This document shows, one piece after another, positions 1 to 8,171 of a stretch of DNA of 24,191 bases (the first letter of the stretch is position 1; each line of letters starts with the position of its first letter). The notes beneath the pieces are model-generated. The model saw only the letters and a list, made by a program, of their open reading frames with translations. It ran no database searches and was not told the origin of the DNA. The position numbers were made by a program, and so were the translations under genes. Source of the DNA: a virus; IMG/VR virus record IMGVR_UViG_3300044646_001282, positions 1 through 24,191 of that record, one strand, 5' to 3'.

Positions 1-7
1 GGAAAGT

Positions 8-274
8 TTGCGTGAGACGCATAAGCAAATGCGCTCGGCTTTAAACGCAGGCCACCGCTTCGCCCGATCCGGCTTCGCCACCACCCCACCCGAAGCCCTC
101 GCCACCCGCGAAGCAAAGTGCCGCGAATGCCCTGAGTGGGACGCCGGCCGCTGTCGCAAGTGCGGCTGCTCCACCTGGGCAAAACTCCGAATGGCCACCG
201 AGCGCTGCCCCCTCGGCAAGTGGGAAGCCGTCGAATCGAAACCGGAAACCGGAGTGCTGAAACCGGAAATCTAA
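8..274 (+). CDS. Cys-rich zinc-ribbon-like small phage protein, possibly truncated at the window edge
   Basis: This is an 88-aa reading frame read from a TTG at position 8. The frame stays open to the left edge, so the true start may lie outside the window. Residues about 37-70 carry a Cys pattern: CREC, then CRKCGC seven residues after its last Cys, then a later CPLGKW. Such spaced CxxC pairs suggest a bound Zn2+ ion. Small proteins of this kind are common near tail genes, but I cannot name a family. It precedes the large fibre gene on the same strand after a 91-bp pyrimidine-rich gap. No function is assigned. Confidence 0.6.
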   Translation: MRETHKQMRSALNAGHRFARSGFATTPPEALATREAKCRECPEWDAGRCRKCGCSTWAKLRMATERCPLGKWEAVESKPETGVLKPEI

Positions 275-337
275 CCGCCTCTTTCCGCCCTCCGCCTTCC
301 GCTCTCCGCTTTAGGAGACGCTCGGAAGCCTACCCGA

Positions 338-346
338 TTTGACACC
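338..346 (+). promoter_or_regulatory. TTTGACACC start-associated motif, copy 1
   Basis: TTTGACACCC begins at 338, upstream of the fibre gene. The spacing from the last A of TTTGACA is 21 nt to ATG 366, or 12 nt to an in-frame TTG at 357. Between motif and ATG lies a perfect 7-bp hairpin (GCCGCTC, loop GCTT, GAGCGGC; 348-365). No SD sequence is visible close to either start. Confidence 0.5.
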
Positions 347-365
347 CGCCGCTCGCTTGAGCGGC

Positions 366-2288
366 ATGAAACTCTTCCTCGATTCAAAAAACCGGCGGTT
401 CGTGAAGTCCGCCGCGAGCAATGTCGCATTGCAGACGCTCGTCCTAAAGCGCCGCGACCAAGTCCCCATCGAGGTCGTCTTTGTCGAGAACGGCGTGGCC
501 GTCTCGCCCGTCGCAGGAACGCAGACAACCGTGGCCCTCAAGTCTTCGTTCTCCGACTCCAACTTCCTCGCTCTGGCGGCCCCCGGCCAAACAATCCTCG
601 ATCTGAATACATTGCCGGTCGAGGCCGCCTTCTCCTCCGAGAAGGCCAGCATCGCCGCCTTCCTCGAGATCCGCTGGACCGCCCCGACTCAGGCATTGCG
701 CACCGCCACGCTCCAAGTCGAAGTTCAAAACTCCGTCATCCTCGGCGACGAAGCCACCCCCGCCGCACTCCCCGACGGAAAAGCCACCCAAGCCGAAGCC
801 GAGGCCGGAACCGACAACGCAAAATGGATGACGCCGCTCCGAACGGCGCAAGCGATCACCGCTCTCGCCGATGCCACATTCTACGGCACCACCGCGCCTG
901 ATCCGGCACAATTCACTCGATGGGTCCACACGGACCTCGGGCGACTCTTCACTTGGTTCGAAGGCGCATGGGTCGAGTTCACGCACTCCACTGCCGCATC
1001 CTCCACATCGACCGTCACCTGGACCGATGTTATCGGCAAGCCCGCTACCTTTGCGCCATCCACACACACGCACACGATCGCGCAAGTTGACGGCCTGCAA
1101 GCCGCCCTTGACGCCGCAGGCACAGGAGGCGGCACACCCGGCCCCACCGCGTGGGCCGACATTACCGGCAAACCCCTCACCTTCGCGCCATCCACACACA
1201 GCCACGCAATCGCCGACACGACCGGCCTTCAGACCGCGCTCGATGGCAAGGCAGCGACCACGCACACGCACGCCATCAGCGACACCACCGGCCTTCAGAC
1301 CGCGCTCGATGGCAAGCAACCCTCTGGGAATTATTCGCTAAACGGCCACACGCACACCACCGCGAATGTCACCGGCCTTGACGCCGCTATTGCCGGCAAA
1401 GTCTCCGGCACCGGCGTGGCCTCGCTGGAAGTTGTCACCGCTTTGCCTGCCACGCTTGTGCCCACCACTTTCTACATCGTCATCCCCAGCGGAGCCACGA
1501 CCGCATCGGCCGTGCAGCTCGGCAGCGTCTCGCTCTTCACCGGAGATGGAGGCGGAGACGATGGCGGCGGAGGCGGTGGTGGTGGTGGCGGCGGGGTTGC
1601 ATGGACCCCCACCGGCATGGGCGGCCTGCAAATGTGGTTCGCCGCCGAGGATGAGACAATCACTTCGTCCAGTGGCAAGGTCTCCGAGTGGCGTGATAAG
1701 AGCGGCAATCTCCTGCACGCCACGCAGTCCACCGCAGCCAACCAGCCGACCTTTTTTTCCTCCGACGCCTTTGGCCGCAAATCCGTCGGAAACGCCACAA
1801 GCGCAGGTCTGCTCGGCCTCATCTGCCCCAGCACGACATACAAAGAAGTTTTCATCGTGGGCTACTACGGGGCTGGCACGGAATCCGTCTTTCCTGGCAT
1901 TAACACCTTCTTTTCGGGTCCGGGCGCCAACAATGCCCAGCGTGTGGCTGGCAACAATGCAACCAATGCATTCCTCACCACATCGGCGTTCACAAGCAGC
2001 GTTTTCAAGAATGCCTCCGACACATCCACCACGGCTCCGCTCCCGCTCCCGCCAACAATTTTGCGCTTCAGCGCAGCTAGTGCCGTGACACAGCAGACCT
2101 TCCTTTTTTATTCATCACTAAGCTCAGGCCGTTCATTTAATGGAGCCTTCTCGGAGGTTCTATTTTTCGCCTCTAACCTCTCTGCCACCGACCGCCAAAA
2201 AGTCGAAGGCTACCTCGCTCACAAGTGGAACCTCGCCGGGAATCTACCGGCTGACCACCCCTACAAATCCGCCGCCCCGACCGCATGA
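366..2288 (+). CDS. Tail fibre protein with His-Thr-His repeats, poly-Gly linker and C-terminal lectin-like domain
   Basis: This 640-aa protein is likely a receptor-binding or side tail fibre. The N-terminal ~130 residues resemble a virion-attachment region. Residues about 215-360 hold repeats of the form GKP.TFAPSTH.H.IA..TGLQ.ALDGK, including THTH and HTHTH clusters like the metal-binding HxH motifs of T4-type long fibres. A run of about 11 glycines near residue 410 links to a C-terminal ~220-aa domain. That domain has a WRDKSGN motif and ends with EGYLAHKWNL and LPADHPYK, a signature of concanavalin-like/LamG domains in PVC-bacterial surface proteins. I chose ATG 366; TTG 357 in the same frame fits the upstream TTTGACA spacing better. 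Its stop overlaps the next start (ATGA). Confidence 0.8.
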   Translation: MKLFLDSKNRRFVKSAASNVALQTLVLKRRDQVPIEVVFVENGVAVSPVAGTQTTVALKSSFSDSNFLALAAPGQTILDLNTLPVEAAFSSEKASIAAFLEIRWTAPTQALRTATLQVEVQNSVILGDEATPAALPDGKATQAEAEAGTDNAKWMTPLRTAQAITALADATFYGTTAPDPAQFTRWVHTDLGRLFTWFEGAWVEFTHSTAASSTSTVTWTDVIGKPATFAPSTHTHTIAQVDGLQAALDAAGTGGGTPGPTAWADITGKPLTFAPSTHSHAIADTTGLQTALDGKAATTHTHAISDTTGLQTALDGKQPSGNYSLNGHTHTTANVTGLDAAIAGKVSGTGVASLEVVTALPATLVPTTFYIVIPSGATTASAVQLGSVSLFTGDGGGDDGGGGGGGGGGGVAWTPTGMGGLQMWFAAEDETITSSSGKVSEWRDKSGNLLHATQSTAANQPTFFSSDAFGRKSVGNATSAGLLGLICPSTTYKEVFIVGYYGAGTESVFPGINTFFSGPGANNAQRVAGNNATNAFLTTSAFTSSVFKNASDTSTTAPLPLPPTILRFSAASAVTQQTFLFYSSLSSGRSFNGAFSEVLFFASNLSATDRQKVEGYLAHKWNLAGNLPADHPYKSAAPTA

Positions 2289-2512
2289 GTGCTTACTATG
2301 TTTTAACCTCCAAAGCAGAAAGCGACCAGTGCCGCTCCGAGGCTTTCGCGGCTTTCATCGCGCAGCAAAACGAACCCGCCTATGTCGCCACTACCACGCA
2401 GTGGAGCGAAGAGCAGACGCGAGCCGATGGGAAATTCATTGTGCCCTTTTGCCAGCAGCTAGGCGTGGCTGGCTACAAAATCGAAGATGGCACGGAGGAA
2501 TGGTTCGCATGA
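2285..2512 (+). CDS. Small protein of the fibre operon, unknown function
   Basis: This 75-aa acidic protein starts inside the fibre stop codon (ATGAG overlap), so translation is probably coupled. It has no signal peptide or membrane segment and contains two Cys (C16 and C56) and several aromatic residues. Its place directly after a fibre gene suggests a fibre-assembly factor or small baseplate component, but nothing in the sequence proves this. Its own stop overlaps the next start by ATGA. Confidence 0.65.
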   Translation: MSAYYVLTSKAESDQCRSEAFAAFIAQQNEPAYVATTTQWSEEQTRADGKFIVPFCQQLGVAGYKIEDGTEEWFA

Positions 2513-3675
2513 TCGCCTTCCCCGCCAACCCCACGCTCAACCAGGAATACGAAGCGCCCGACGGCCGCCTGTGGCGCTTCAATGGCTTCGCGTGGGTCGG
2601 CTTCTCCCCACCGCTCACCGCCGACAAGATCACTGATTTTACGGAAGCCGTCGTCGCCGCCGCGCCGCCGACCATCGATGCCTCGCTTCTCACCACCGGC
2701 ACACTGCCCGACGCCCGCCTCGCCGCCACCATCGCCCGCAGCGCCGATCTCACGACGGAGCAAAATGCACGCATCGCCGGAGATGTCGCGCTCGGCCAGA
2801 GGATCGATTATCTCGCCGCGAATCTGGACCCAGCCGCGCTCGACTCCATCGCCGAAGCAGCCTCCAGCATCGGATCGCTCCAGACCCAAGTGGACGGCAA
2901 AGCCACCGCCGCCCAAGGCGCCAAGGCCGACACCGCCCTCCAGCCCGAGCCCGTCGATTACCAAGGCGCCTACAACAACGGAGCCGACTACTCCCCCGGC
3001 CAAGTCGTCAGTTTTAACGGCGAACTCTACATCCGCATCGGAGAGCCGAACCCCGGCTATCCACCGCCAGGCAGCTACTGGGCCGCCTTCGATCCCTCCG
3101 CCTCCCCCGCATTCAAGCTCTGGGTCGATCTCTCAAAAGCCGACACGGTCCACACCCACGCCGCCGAAGAGATCACCGGCCTTTCGAGCTACATCATTTC
3201 CTCCGCCCCCGGCCTGCAAATCAACACCACCGTCCGCACCGGCGACGGCGTTGCCACCACCTTCCCGATCGACGGCCTAGTCAGCAGCGATCCCGAGCAT
3301 GTCCTCGTGGCTTTGAACGGCGTCACGCAAACCCCCACCACCGACTACCTCGTCAGCGAAGCCACCGGCACCATCACATTCGACGAGCCGCCCGCCGCCG
3401 GAATGCAGATCTCCTGCACCGCCCTCGGCCTCCGCACCGTCCAGCCGCCGATCGATCCCACCCTCTACCTCTTCGCCTTCGACCAATCGCTCGACGGCCT
3501 CACGACCTACAGCGGCCGGTTGCTCAATGCCGACCGCCCCGCCGCTCCTGCCCTCCCCGAGACCGCCACAAGCTGGACCATCCGCCGCAGCACCCTCTCC
3601 GCCGCCGGCCAAATCCTCGCCACCGCCTCCGCCACCGGATCGTGGGCTAACCGGGAGACTCTTGCATTCGCATGA
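2509..3675 (+). CDS. Tail fibre/tail-tip protein with duplicated C-terminal module
   Basis: This 388-aa protein starts at the ATG overlapping the preceding TGA. The N-terminus (FPANPTLNQEYEAPDGRLWRF) resembles short beta domains common at the start of fibre proteins. Residues ~45-160 are Ala-rich and probably coiled coil. A GAYNNGADYSPGQVV segment near residue 155 looks like a carbohydrate-binding (CBM5/12-like) repeat: Y..GA.Y.PG..V..NG..Y. A single HTHA follows. The last ~65 residues (FAFDQSLDGLTTYSG to ATGSWANRETLAFA) are clearly similar to the C-terminus of the 4958-5338 product, so the two share a mobile terminal module. It overlaps the next gene by ATGA. Confidence 0.7.
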   Translation: MIAFPANPTLNQEYEAPDGRLWRFNGFAWVGFSPPLTADKITDFTEAVVAAAPPTIDASLLTTGTLPDARLAATIARSADLTTEQNARIAGDVALGQRIDYLAANLDPAALDSIAEAASSIGSLQTQVDGKATAAQGAKADTALQPEPVDYQGAYNNGADYSPGQVVSFNGELYIRIGEPNPGYPPPGSYWAAFDPSASPAFKLWVDLSKADTVHTHAAEEITGLSSYIISSAPGLQINTTVRTGDGVATTFPIDGLVSSDPEHVLVALNGVTQTPTTDYLVSEATGTITFDEPPAAGMQISCTALGLRTVQPPIDPTLYLFAFDQSLDGLTTYSGRLLNADRPAAPALPETATSWTIRRSTLSAAGQILATASATGSWANRETLAFA

Positions 3676-3899
3676 CAACAATCACCGAAAGCAACCTAAC
3701 CCAGACGCTCGATCTCTCCTCGTTCGACCTCACCCTGCCAGGCATCGTCGTCGAGTATCCCACCCGCTCCAATTTCCCGAGCGTCGGGAAACCCGACCGC
3801 CTGTATATGGCGATGGACGAGGGGATGCCCTACCGCTGGTCGCCCTCCGCGAGCGCCTACGCCCTCATGATTCCCATCATCGATGCCGGTAATTTTTGA
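3672..3899 (+). CDS. Small virion-associated protein, fibre operon
   Basis: This 75-aa protein starts in the upstream stop (ATGA). The core FPSVGKPDRLYMAMDEGMPYRW matches a pattern I recognise from phage structural proteins: FP..G....LY........Y.W, followed by a Tyr-rich tail. These small beta domains occur alone or within fibres and neck proteins. Its final codons read into TTTTTGACA, so the stop TGA lies inside a copy of the TTTGACA motif. Exact role unknown. Confidence 0.6.
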   Translation: MTTITESNLTQTLDLSSFDLTLPGIVVEYPTRSNFPSVGKPDRLYMAMDEGMPYRWSPSASAYALMIPIIDAGNF

Positions 3900-3954
3900 C
3901 AATCACCCACCCACGAACAGCCCAACCAAAACCACAACCACCACCTAATTAGCC
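3895..3954 (+). promoter_or_regulatory. TTTGACA motif (copy 2) plus A/C-rich leader
   Basis: TTTGACAATC begins at 3895. It is followed by ~50 nt almost free of G, including CCAACCAAAACCAC and CAACCACCACC (3922-3945), ahead of ATG 3955. A near-identical A/C element precedes ATG 24158. There is no SD. The leader should be unstructured RNA, a plausible ribosomal S1-type entry site. This copy lies 53 nt from the start, unlike the other TTTGACA copies. Confidence 0.4.
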
Positions 3955-4872
3955 ATGGCCAATCCAATCATCAAAATCAAACGCGGTTCAGGCGCTCCCG
4001 TCAGTCTTCAGACGGGTGAGCTGGCAATCGACACACTGAACAAAAGCCTCTTTGTAGGCACAGCCCAAGGCGTTCTCGCCATCGGCGGCGAGCACATCTT
4101 CGCCAAAAAGACCTATGTCGATAGCGCCGTTTCAAGCGAGCAATCGGCACGCGAAGCAGCGGATTCGACGCTCACCACGAACCTCAATGCGGAAATCTCC
4201 CGCGCTCAAGGAGCCGAAAGCGATCTCGCTGACGACATCGCCGCCGAGACATCCGCGCGCCAGTCCGCGATCAACGCCGCCGTTTCCACTTTGGAAGCAG
4301 CCGACACCGCTTTGGACGGCAAGATCACCGTCGAGAAAGGCCGCATCGATGCGATCCTCAGCGCCTCCTCGGCCGACAAGGACAGCTTCGCGGAAATCGT
4401 CACCCTGATCAATTCGGTCGATCTGACCAACGACGACGCCCTCGCAGCCGCCATCTTGTCGATCAACGACTCGATCGCTGACGAGACCTCCGCCCGCACC
4501 TCCGGCGACTCCAGCCTCCAAGGCAACATCGACACCGTCGCCAGCGACCTTTCGGCGCTCACAACCCGCGTCTCCGCCGCCGAGCAAGACATCCTGGACG
4601 AAGAGTCCGCTCGCATCGCCGCAGTCTCCGCCGAGGCCGCCGCCCGCGCCTCGGATGTGTCCGGCCTCGAAGCCGACATCGCCCTCGTCCAGTCGAATCT
4701 GGATTCGGAAAGCTCGACCCGCTCGACAGCCGACACCTCGTTGAGCAACAGAATCACGACCTTGGAGAACGCCAGCGCGGACAGCCGCCTGGACGCCGTA
4801 GAGGCCGATGTAGCCGACCACGAGACTCGTATCTCCTCCTTGGAGAGCACGATAGATGGCGGCGTTTACTAG
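3955..4872 (+). CDS. Coiled-coil tail fibre with Mtd-N-like N-terminus
   Basis: This 305-aa protein has an N-terminus (IKIKRGSGAP, then LQTGELAIDTLNKSLFVG) that matches the short beta-prism-like domain of phage fibres related to the major tropism determinant N-terminal family: I..RRG, L..GELA.DT....L.VG. From residue ~60 to the end it is a long heptad-like series with repeated ETSAR, ADTSL and LEAD units, so a trimeric coiled-coil shaft is likely. There is no globular C-terminal tip, so it may be a spacer fibre or need a partner tip protein such as the neighbouring small genes. ATG 3955 is preceded by an A/C-rich leader and no SD. Confidence 0.75.
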   Translation: MANPIIKIKRGSGAPVSLQTGELAIDTLNKSLFVGTAQGVLAIGGEHIFAKKTYVDSAVSSEQSAREAADSTLTTNLNAEISRAQGAESDLADDIAAETSARQSAINAAVSTLEAADTALDGKITVEKGRIDAILSASSADKDSFAEIVTLINSVDLTNDDALAAAILSINDSIADETSARTSGDSSLQGNIDTVASDLSALTTRVSAAEQDILDEESARIAAVSAEAAARASDVSGLEADIALVQSNLDSESSTRSTADTSLSNRITTLENASADSRLDAVEADVADHETRISSLESTIDGGVY

Positions 4873-4892
4873 TCCCTAAACCACCCAACCCC

Positions 4893-4918
4893 GGCGGGGC
4901 GCTCCATAGCGCCTCGCC
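4893..4918 (+). other. Strong hairpin in the gap between two fibre genes
   Basis: GGCGGGGCGCT pairs with AGCGCCTCGCC (11 bp with one G-U) around a CCAT loop, in the 85-bp gap 4873-4957. No T-run follows, so it is not a standard intrinsic terminator. It could be an attenuator, an RNA processing/stability element or part of a mosaic junction. The gap ends in an A-rich stretch (AAAACAAAAACCGCCAC) before ATG 4958. Confidence 0.4.
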
Positions 4919-4957
4919 AAGCGGGGGTTCCCAAACTCGCAAAACAAAAACCGCCAC

Positions 4958-5338
4958 ATGGCAAACCCACAAATCATCCCAAAACGCAGCACGGTCACCG
5001 GGCGCATCCCGAACACGACCGACCTCGCCCTCGGCGAGATTTGCGTCAACCACGCCGACCGCCGCCTCTACACGCGCAACCCCTCCACCGGCGAAGTCTA
5101 CAAATTAGCAGGCACCAAAGACGCCCCCGACCGCGTCTGGGCATTCGACCTTTCGAGCGACGGCACCACCACCTACCTCGGCTTCCTCCTTTACTCGGAC
5201 TTCCCGAACTCCGGCAGCGTCTATGACAGCCCGAACTGGGAAATCTCCCGCACCATTTTCAACTCCGCAGGCACCACCAGCACCGAAGCCAGCGCCACCG
5301 GCGCGTGGTCTTCCAAGGAGTCCCTTCAATTTTCCTAA
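4958..5338 (+). CDS. Short tail-fibre-like protein sharing a C-terminal module with the 2509-3675 product
   Basis: This 126-aa protein has an N-terminus (IPKRSTVTGRIPNTTDLALGE, then NHADRRLYTRNP) that is a variant of the short fibre beta domain seen in the preceding gene: K.S...G..P...L..GE...N..D..LY. Its C-terminal ~65 residues (WAFDLSSDGTTTYLG to SATGAWSSKESLQFS) align with the last ~65 residues of the 388-aa protein. It therefore looks like a two-domain tip: attachment domain plus shared terminal domain. Start ATG 4958 follows an A/C-rich leader without SD. Confidence 0.7.
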   Translation: MANPQIIPKRSTVTGRIPNTTDLALGEICVNHADRRLYTRNPSTGEVYKLAGTKDAPDRVWAFDLSSDGTTTYLGFLLYSDFPNSGSVYDSPNWEISRTIFNSAGTTSTEASATGAWSSKESLQFS

Positions 5339-5358
5339 ACCTCAAAAAACCCACCACC

Positions 5359-5640
5359 ATGACAGCCACCAACCCAATCGAAATCGAAGGCAAATCGTTT
5401 GACCGTTTCTCGCTCAACCTTGCCATCAACGGCAAATACAACGCCGATGGAACGCCGGATGCCAGCATCGCAGCCCGTTTAATCCCCACTCGAATCGAAG
5501 GCGATGAGGTCGAGCAGGCGCAAGAGCAGTCCGTAAACATCGCCCTCGGTAGCCTCTCCGGCTCCGACGAAGCCACTCTCACCGCCGTCGCGGAAATCAG
5601 CGCGGCACTTCAAAAATTCATCATCTCGAAAGGACTTTAA
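5359..5640 (+). CDS. Conserved-looking small phage tail-region protein, unknown function
   Basis: This 93-aa acidic protein has the pattern SFDRFSLNLAINGKYNADGT, then ARLIPTRIEGD, then a helical C-terminus (AEISAALQKFIISKGL). It resembles small proteins found beside fibre genes in other phages, but I cannot attach a named family. The leader CAAAAAACCCACCACC before ATG is A/C-rich with no SD. It ends 2 nt before the large fibre gene. Confidence 0.65.
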   Translation: MTATNPIEIEGKSFDRFSLNLAINGKYNADGTPDASIAARLIPTRIEGDEVEQAQEQSVNIALGSLSGSDEATLTAVAEISAALQKFIISKGL

Positions 5641-5642
5641 TC

Positions 5643-8171
5643 ATGGCAAACTATCGCGCAGTAGCAACAGGAAACTGGTCATCGGGTGCAACATGGGGCG
5701 GCGGAGCCGTCCCGCCCAATGGCGAAGGCCACAACATTTATTCCAACAATTTCACCGTCACCATCGACCAAGATGTCAATGTCGCGCTCATCACAAATGC
5801 GTCCATCACGGCTACATTTGTTGGCGGGGGGACATCTGCTGTGGCAGGCGGAGGATTTGTAATGAATAACGCTTACAATATTTCTGGTTCTTTTGGTGCA
5901 GTGGCACAGCTTTTAGTTGTATCTGCAACAACTGGAACGATAAACATGAATATCGCATCAATTCCGCAGGGCTTATCAACCACAGGCACAGTGCGGCACA
6001 ATGGTTCGGCAAGTATCGTAATAAACAACTGCAATATAACAGGACATACCGGCTCAAGTATTGTAAATGTATTCAATACTTCTTCTGGAAACATTACTTT
6101 TAATACATGCACAATCACAGCTATTGGCACTTCGGGCGGCGGCGCTGTTCCTGTTGTAAATTCAGCAACATCAACCGGCACTCTTACATTTAATAATTGC
6201 ACAATTACTGCTGGGTCTAATATATGTAATGCAATAAACAATTTAGGGCCGGGAAATGTCACTACCTCATCCTGCACAATTACCGGCGCAGCAGTTTCAA
6301 CCGGCGCAGGAATAAGCTCAACTTCATCGGGTAGTGTAATATGCTTGAATTCTGCAATCAATGCAGGGGCAACAGGTGTAGCAATTAGTAATGGCAGCGG
6401 ACAACTAATTTGCACAAATTGCTCAATTACTGCATCAAGCGGGAATAATGCAATCACATCTTCTGGCGTTCCAAGAATAAGCGGAACACTAACAAGTTCG
6501 CCTAACGGGTTTCAAGCCGTAAATTCCAATCGCTGGATATTAAAAACAACGCCCACAAACGCCTACATCCAGCACGCGCTCGACGGCATCAACGCCAATA
6601 GCTATGTTCGCTATTACACCGCCGACAACGCCCTCGGCCAAGCCAATCCCACCGATGTCCGCTCTGGCGTGAGCTACGCCAGCGGCAGCCTCACCGGCCT
6701 CCTCACCGTCCCCGCTCGCGGATCGGTGGCGTTGAGCGTCAACTACGGGCCGTCGATGCCATTCACGGCTACCCGCAGCAGCACGACCGCCACGGCCACG
6801 CTGGCCTACAGCTACCCGCTGGTCGTAGGCGATGAGTTTACCGTGACCGGCGCATCAAACTCCGAGTGGAACAGCACCTACACCATCGCCTCGGTGGTAT
6901 CCGGCACATCGGTCACATTCACCGTGCCAAACACCCACAGCGCCACCGCAGGAGCAGGCGCTGTGATGCAGACCACCGGCACAGCCGTCCTCGATCCCGC
7001 AGCCGTAGCATCAGCAGTCTGGGGAGCGGTCAGCCGCACCATCACCGGCGGGCTTGTCGATACCGCGACAACTCTCACGAATGCGCCTACGGTTCCAAGC
7101 GTCGTCCAAATCCGTGAGGAAATGGATTCCAACTCGACCAAGCTCGCCAACCTCGACGCCACGATCTCCAGCCGCTCAACCCTCACGACCGGCGACCTGC
7201 CGAGCGTGCCTAGTGCCGCCTCGGTGGCCTCCGCCGTGCGCACCGAACTAACCGAGCTTTCCAATCTGGATGCCTCGGTTTCTAGCCGACTGGCCTCGGC
7301 AGCCTACACAGCCCCGACCAGCGCCCCGACAGCCGCTGCTGTGGCTTCAGCCGTTCGCACAGAGCTGACCGAACTCAGCAATCTCGACGCCTCCGTTTCA
7401 AGCCGACTGGCCTCGGCCTCTTACACCGCGCCAGCCAACTCGGACATCTCCGCGATCAAAAGCAAAACCGACAACCTCCCGGCCTCGCCCGCAGCGGTCT
7501 CCGACATCCCCACCACCGCGCAGATCAGCGCCGCCGTGGAAGGCTCGCTCCTCAACGAAGGCGACGGCCAAGCCGTGCTCAACGCCCTCGTCGGCGCCAT
7601 CGGCAACCAGAATGTGGACGAAATCGCCCTCGTGGCGGCCATCCGCTCCGACCTCGAGCGCAGCGGCGGAAAACTCGACAGCATCCCGACCGATGCCGCT
7701 CCCAGCGCGGCCTCCGTGGCAAGCGCCGTGTGGAGCGCCAGCACCAAAGAGATCACCGGAGGCGTGGTCGATACCCTCACCAACTCGCCCGATGTCCCGA
7801 CCGAAGCCGAAATCGCCAGCCAAGTCCGCACCGAGCTTTCGGTCGAACTCGGCCGCATCGATGCCGCCGTCTCCAGCCGACTCGCGCCATCCGGCACTTT
7901 GGCGACCGTCACAACATTGACCAACGCGCCAAGCGTCCCATCGGCAAGCGCCATCGCCGACGAGGTGCGCGTGGAACTCGCCACCGAACTGGCTCGCCTC
8001 GACGCCCCGGTCAGCGGCGCAATAGCCCCAAGCGCCGCCACCGTGGCCAGCCAAGTCCGCACGGAGTTGACCGCCGAACTCGCCAAAGTCTCGGCCTTGA
8101 ACACCGAGCGCCTCGCCAATGTTGCCACAACTGCCATCGTCGGCAACCTCATCGCCCAGGCGAACAGCTAA
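5643..8171 (+). CDS. Large beta-helix tail fibre/receptor-binding protein
   Basis: This 842-aa protein begins with a short N-terminal domain (YRAVATGNWSSGATWGGGAVP). Residues ~60-290 are right-handed beta-helix repeats with recurring NNC.IT, TFNTCTIT and TFNNCTIT units, giving Asn/Cys ladders as in pectate-lyase-like and tailspike folds. Residues ~290-450 form beta-sandwich-like spacers. The C-terminal half is a repeated coiled-coil region with units such as VASAVRTELTELSNLDASVSSRLA (two nearly identical copies at DNA ~7225-7300 and ~7342-7416) and VPSAS..A..VRVEL. The beta-helix DNA (~5810-6545) is much more AT-rich than both flanks, suggesting recent exchange of the receptor-binding part. 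AAGGA lies about 7 nt upstream of ATG 5643. The stop overlaps the next start (TAATG). Confidence 0.8.
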   Translation: MANYRAVATGNWSSGATWGGGAVPPNGEGHNIYSNNFTVTIDQDVNVALITNASITATFVGGGTSAVAGGGFVMNNAYNISGSFGAVAQLLVVSATTGTINMNIASIPQGLSTTGTVRHNGSASIVINNCNITGHTGSSIVNVFNTSSGNITFNTCTITAIGTSGGGAVPVVNSATSTGTLTFNNCTITAGSNICNAINNLGPGNVTTSSCTITGAAVSTGAGISSTSSGSVICLNSAINAGATGVAISNGSGQLICTNCSITASSGNNAITSSGVPRISGTLTSSPNGFQAVNSNRWILKTTPTNAYIQHALDGINANSYVRYYTADNALGQANPTDVRSGVSYASGSLTGLLTVPARGSVALSVNYGPSMPFTATRSSTTATATLAYSYPLVVGDEFTVTGASNSEWNSTYTIASVVSGTSVTFTVPNTHSATAGAGAVMQTTGTAVLDPAAVASAVWGAVSRTITGGLVDTATTLTNAPTVPSVVQIREEMDSNSTKLANLDATISSRSTLTTGDLPSVPSAASVASAVRTELTELSNLDASVSSRLASAAYTAPTSAPTAAAVASAVRTELTELSNLDASVSSRLASASYTAPANSDISAIKSKTDNLPASPAAVSDIPTTAQISAAVEGSLLNEGDGQAVLNALVGAIGNQNVDEIALVAAIRSDLERSGGKLDSIPTDAAPSAASVASAVWSASTKEITGGVVDTLTNSPDVPTEAEIASQVRTELSVELGRIDAAVSSRLAPSGTLATVTTLTNAPSVPSASAIADEVRVELATELARLDAPVSGAIAPSAATVASQVRTELTAELAKVSALNTERLANVATTAIVGNLIAQANS

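Noticed and set aside
338-344. TTTGACA as ordinary sigma-70 -35 boxes
   Set aside because: At 13-15 nt from the start codon there is no room for a -10 and leader, and TATAAT-like boxes at 16-18 nt are absent; promoter function is not excluded for the copies with longer spacing (3895, 17543).
3955-4100. Mtd-like N-terminus as sign of a diversity-generating retroelement
   Set aside because: No reverse transcriptase, no template/variable repeat pair and no C-type lectin variable domain are visible; the N-terminal domain alone is common in fibres.
4893-4918. Intrinsic terminator between fibre genes
   Set aside because: The stem is strong but no T-run follows, so it is listed only as a hairpin.
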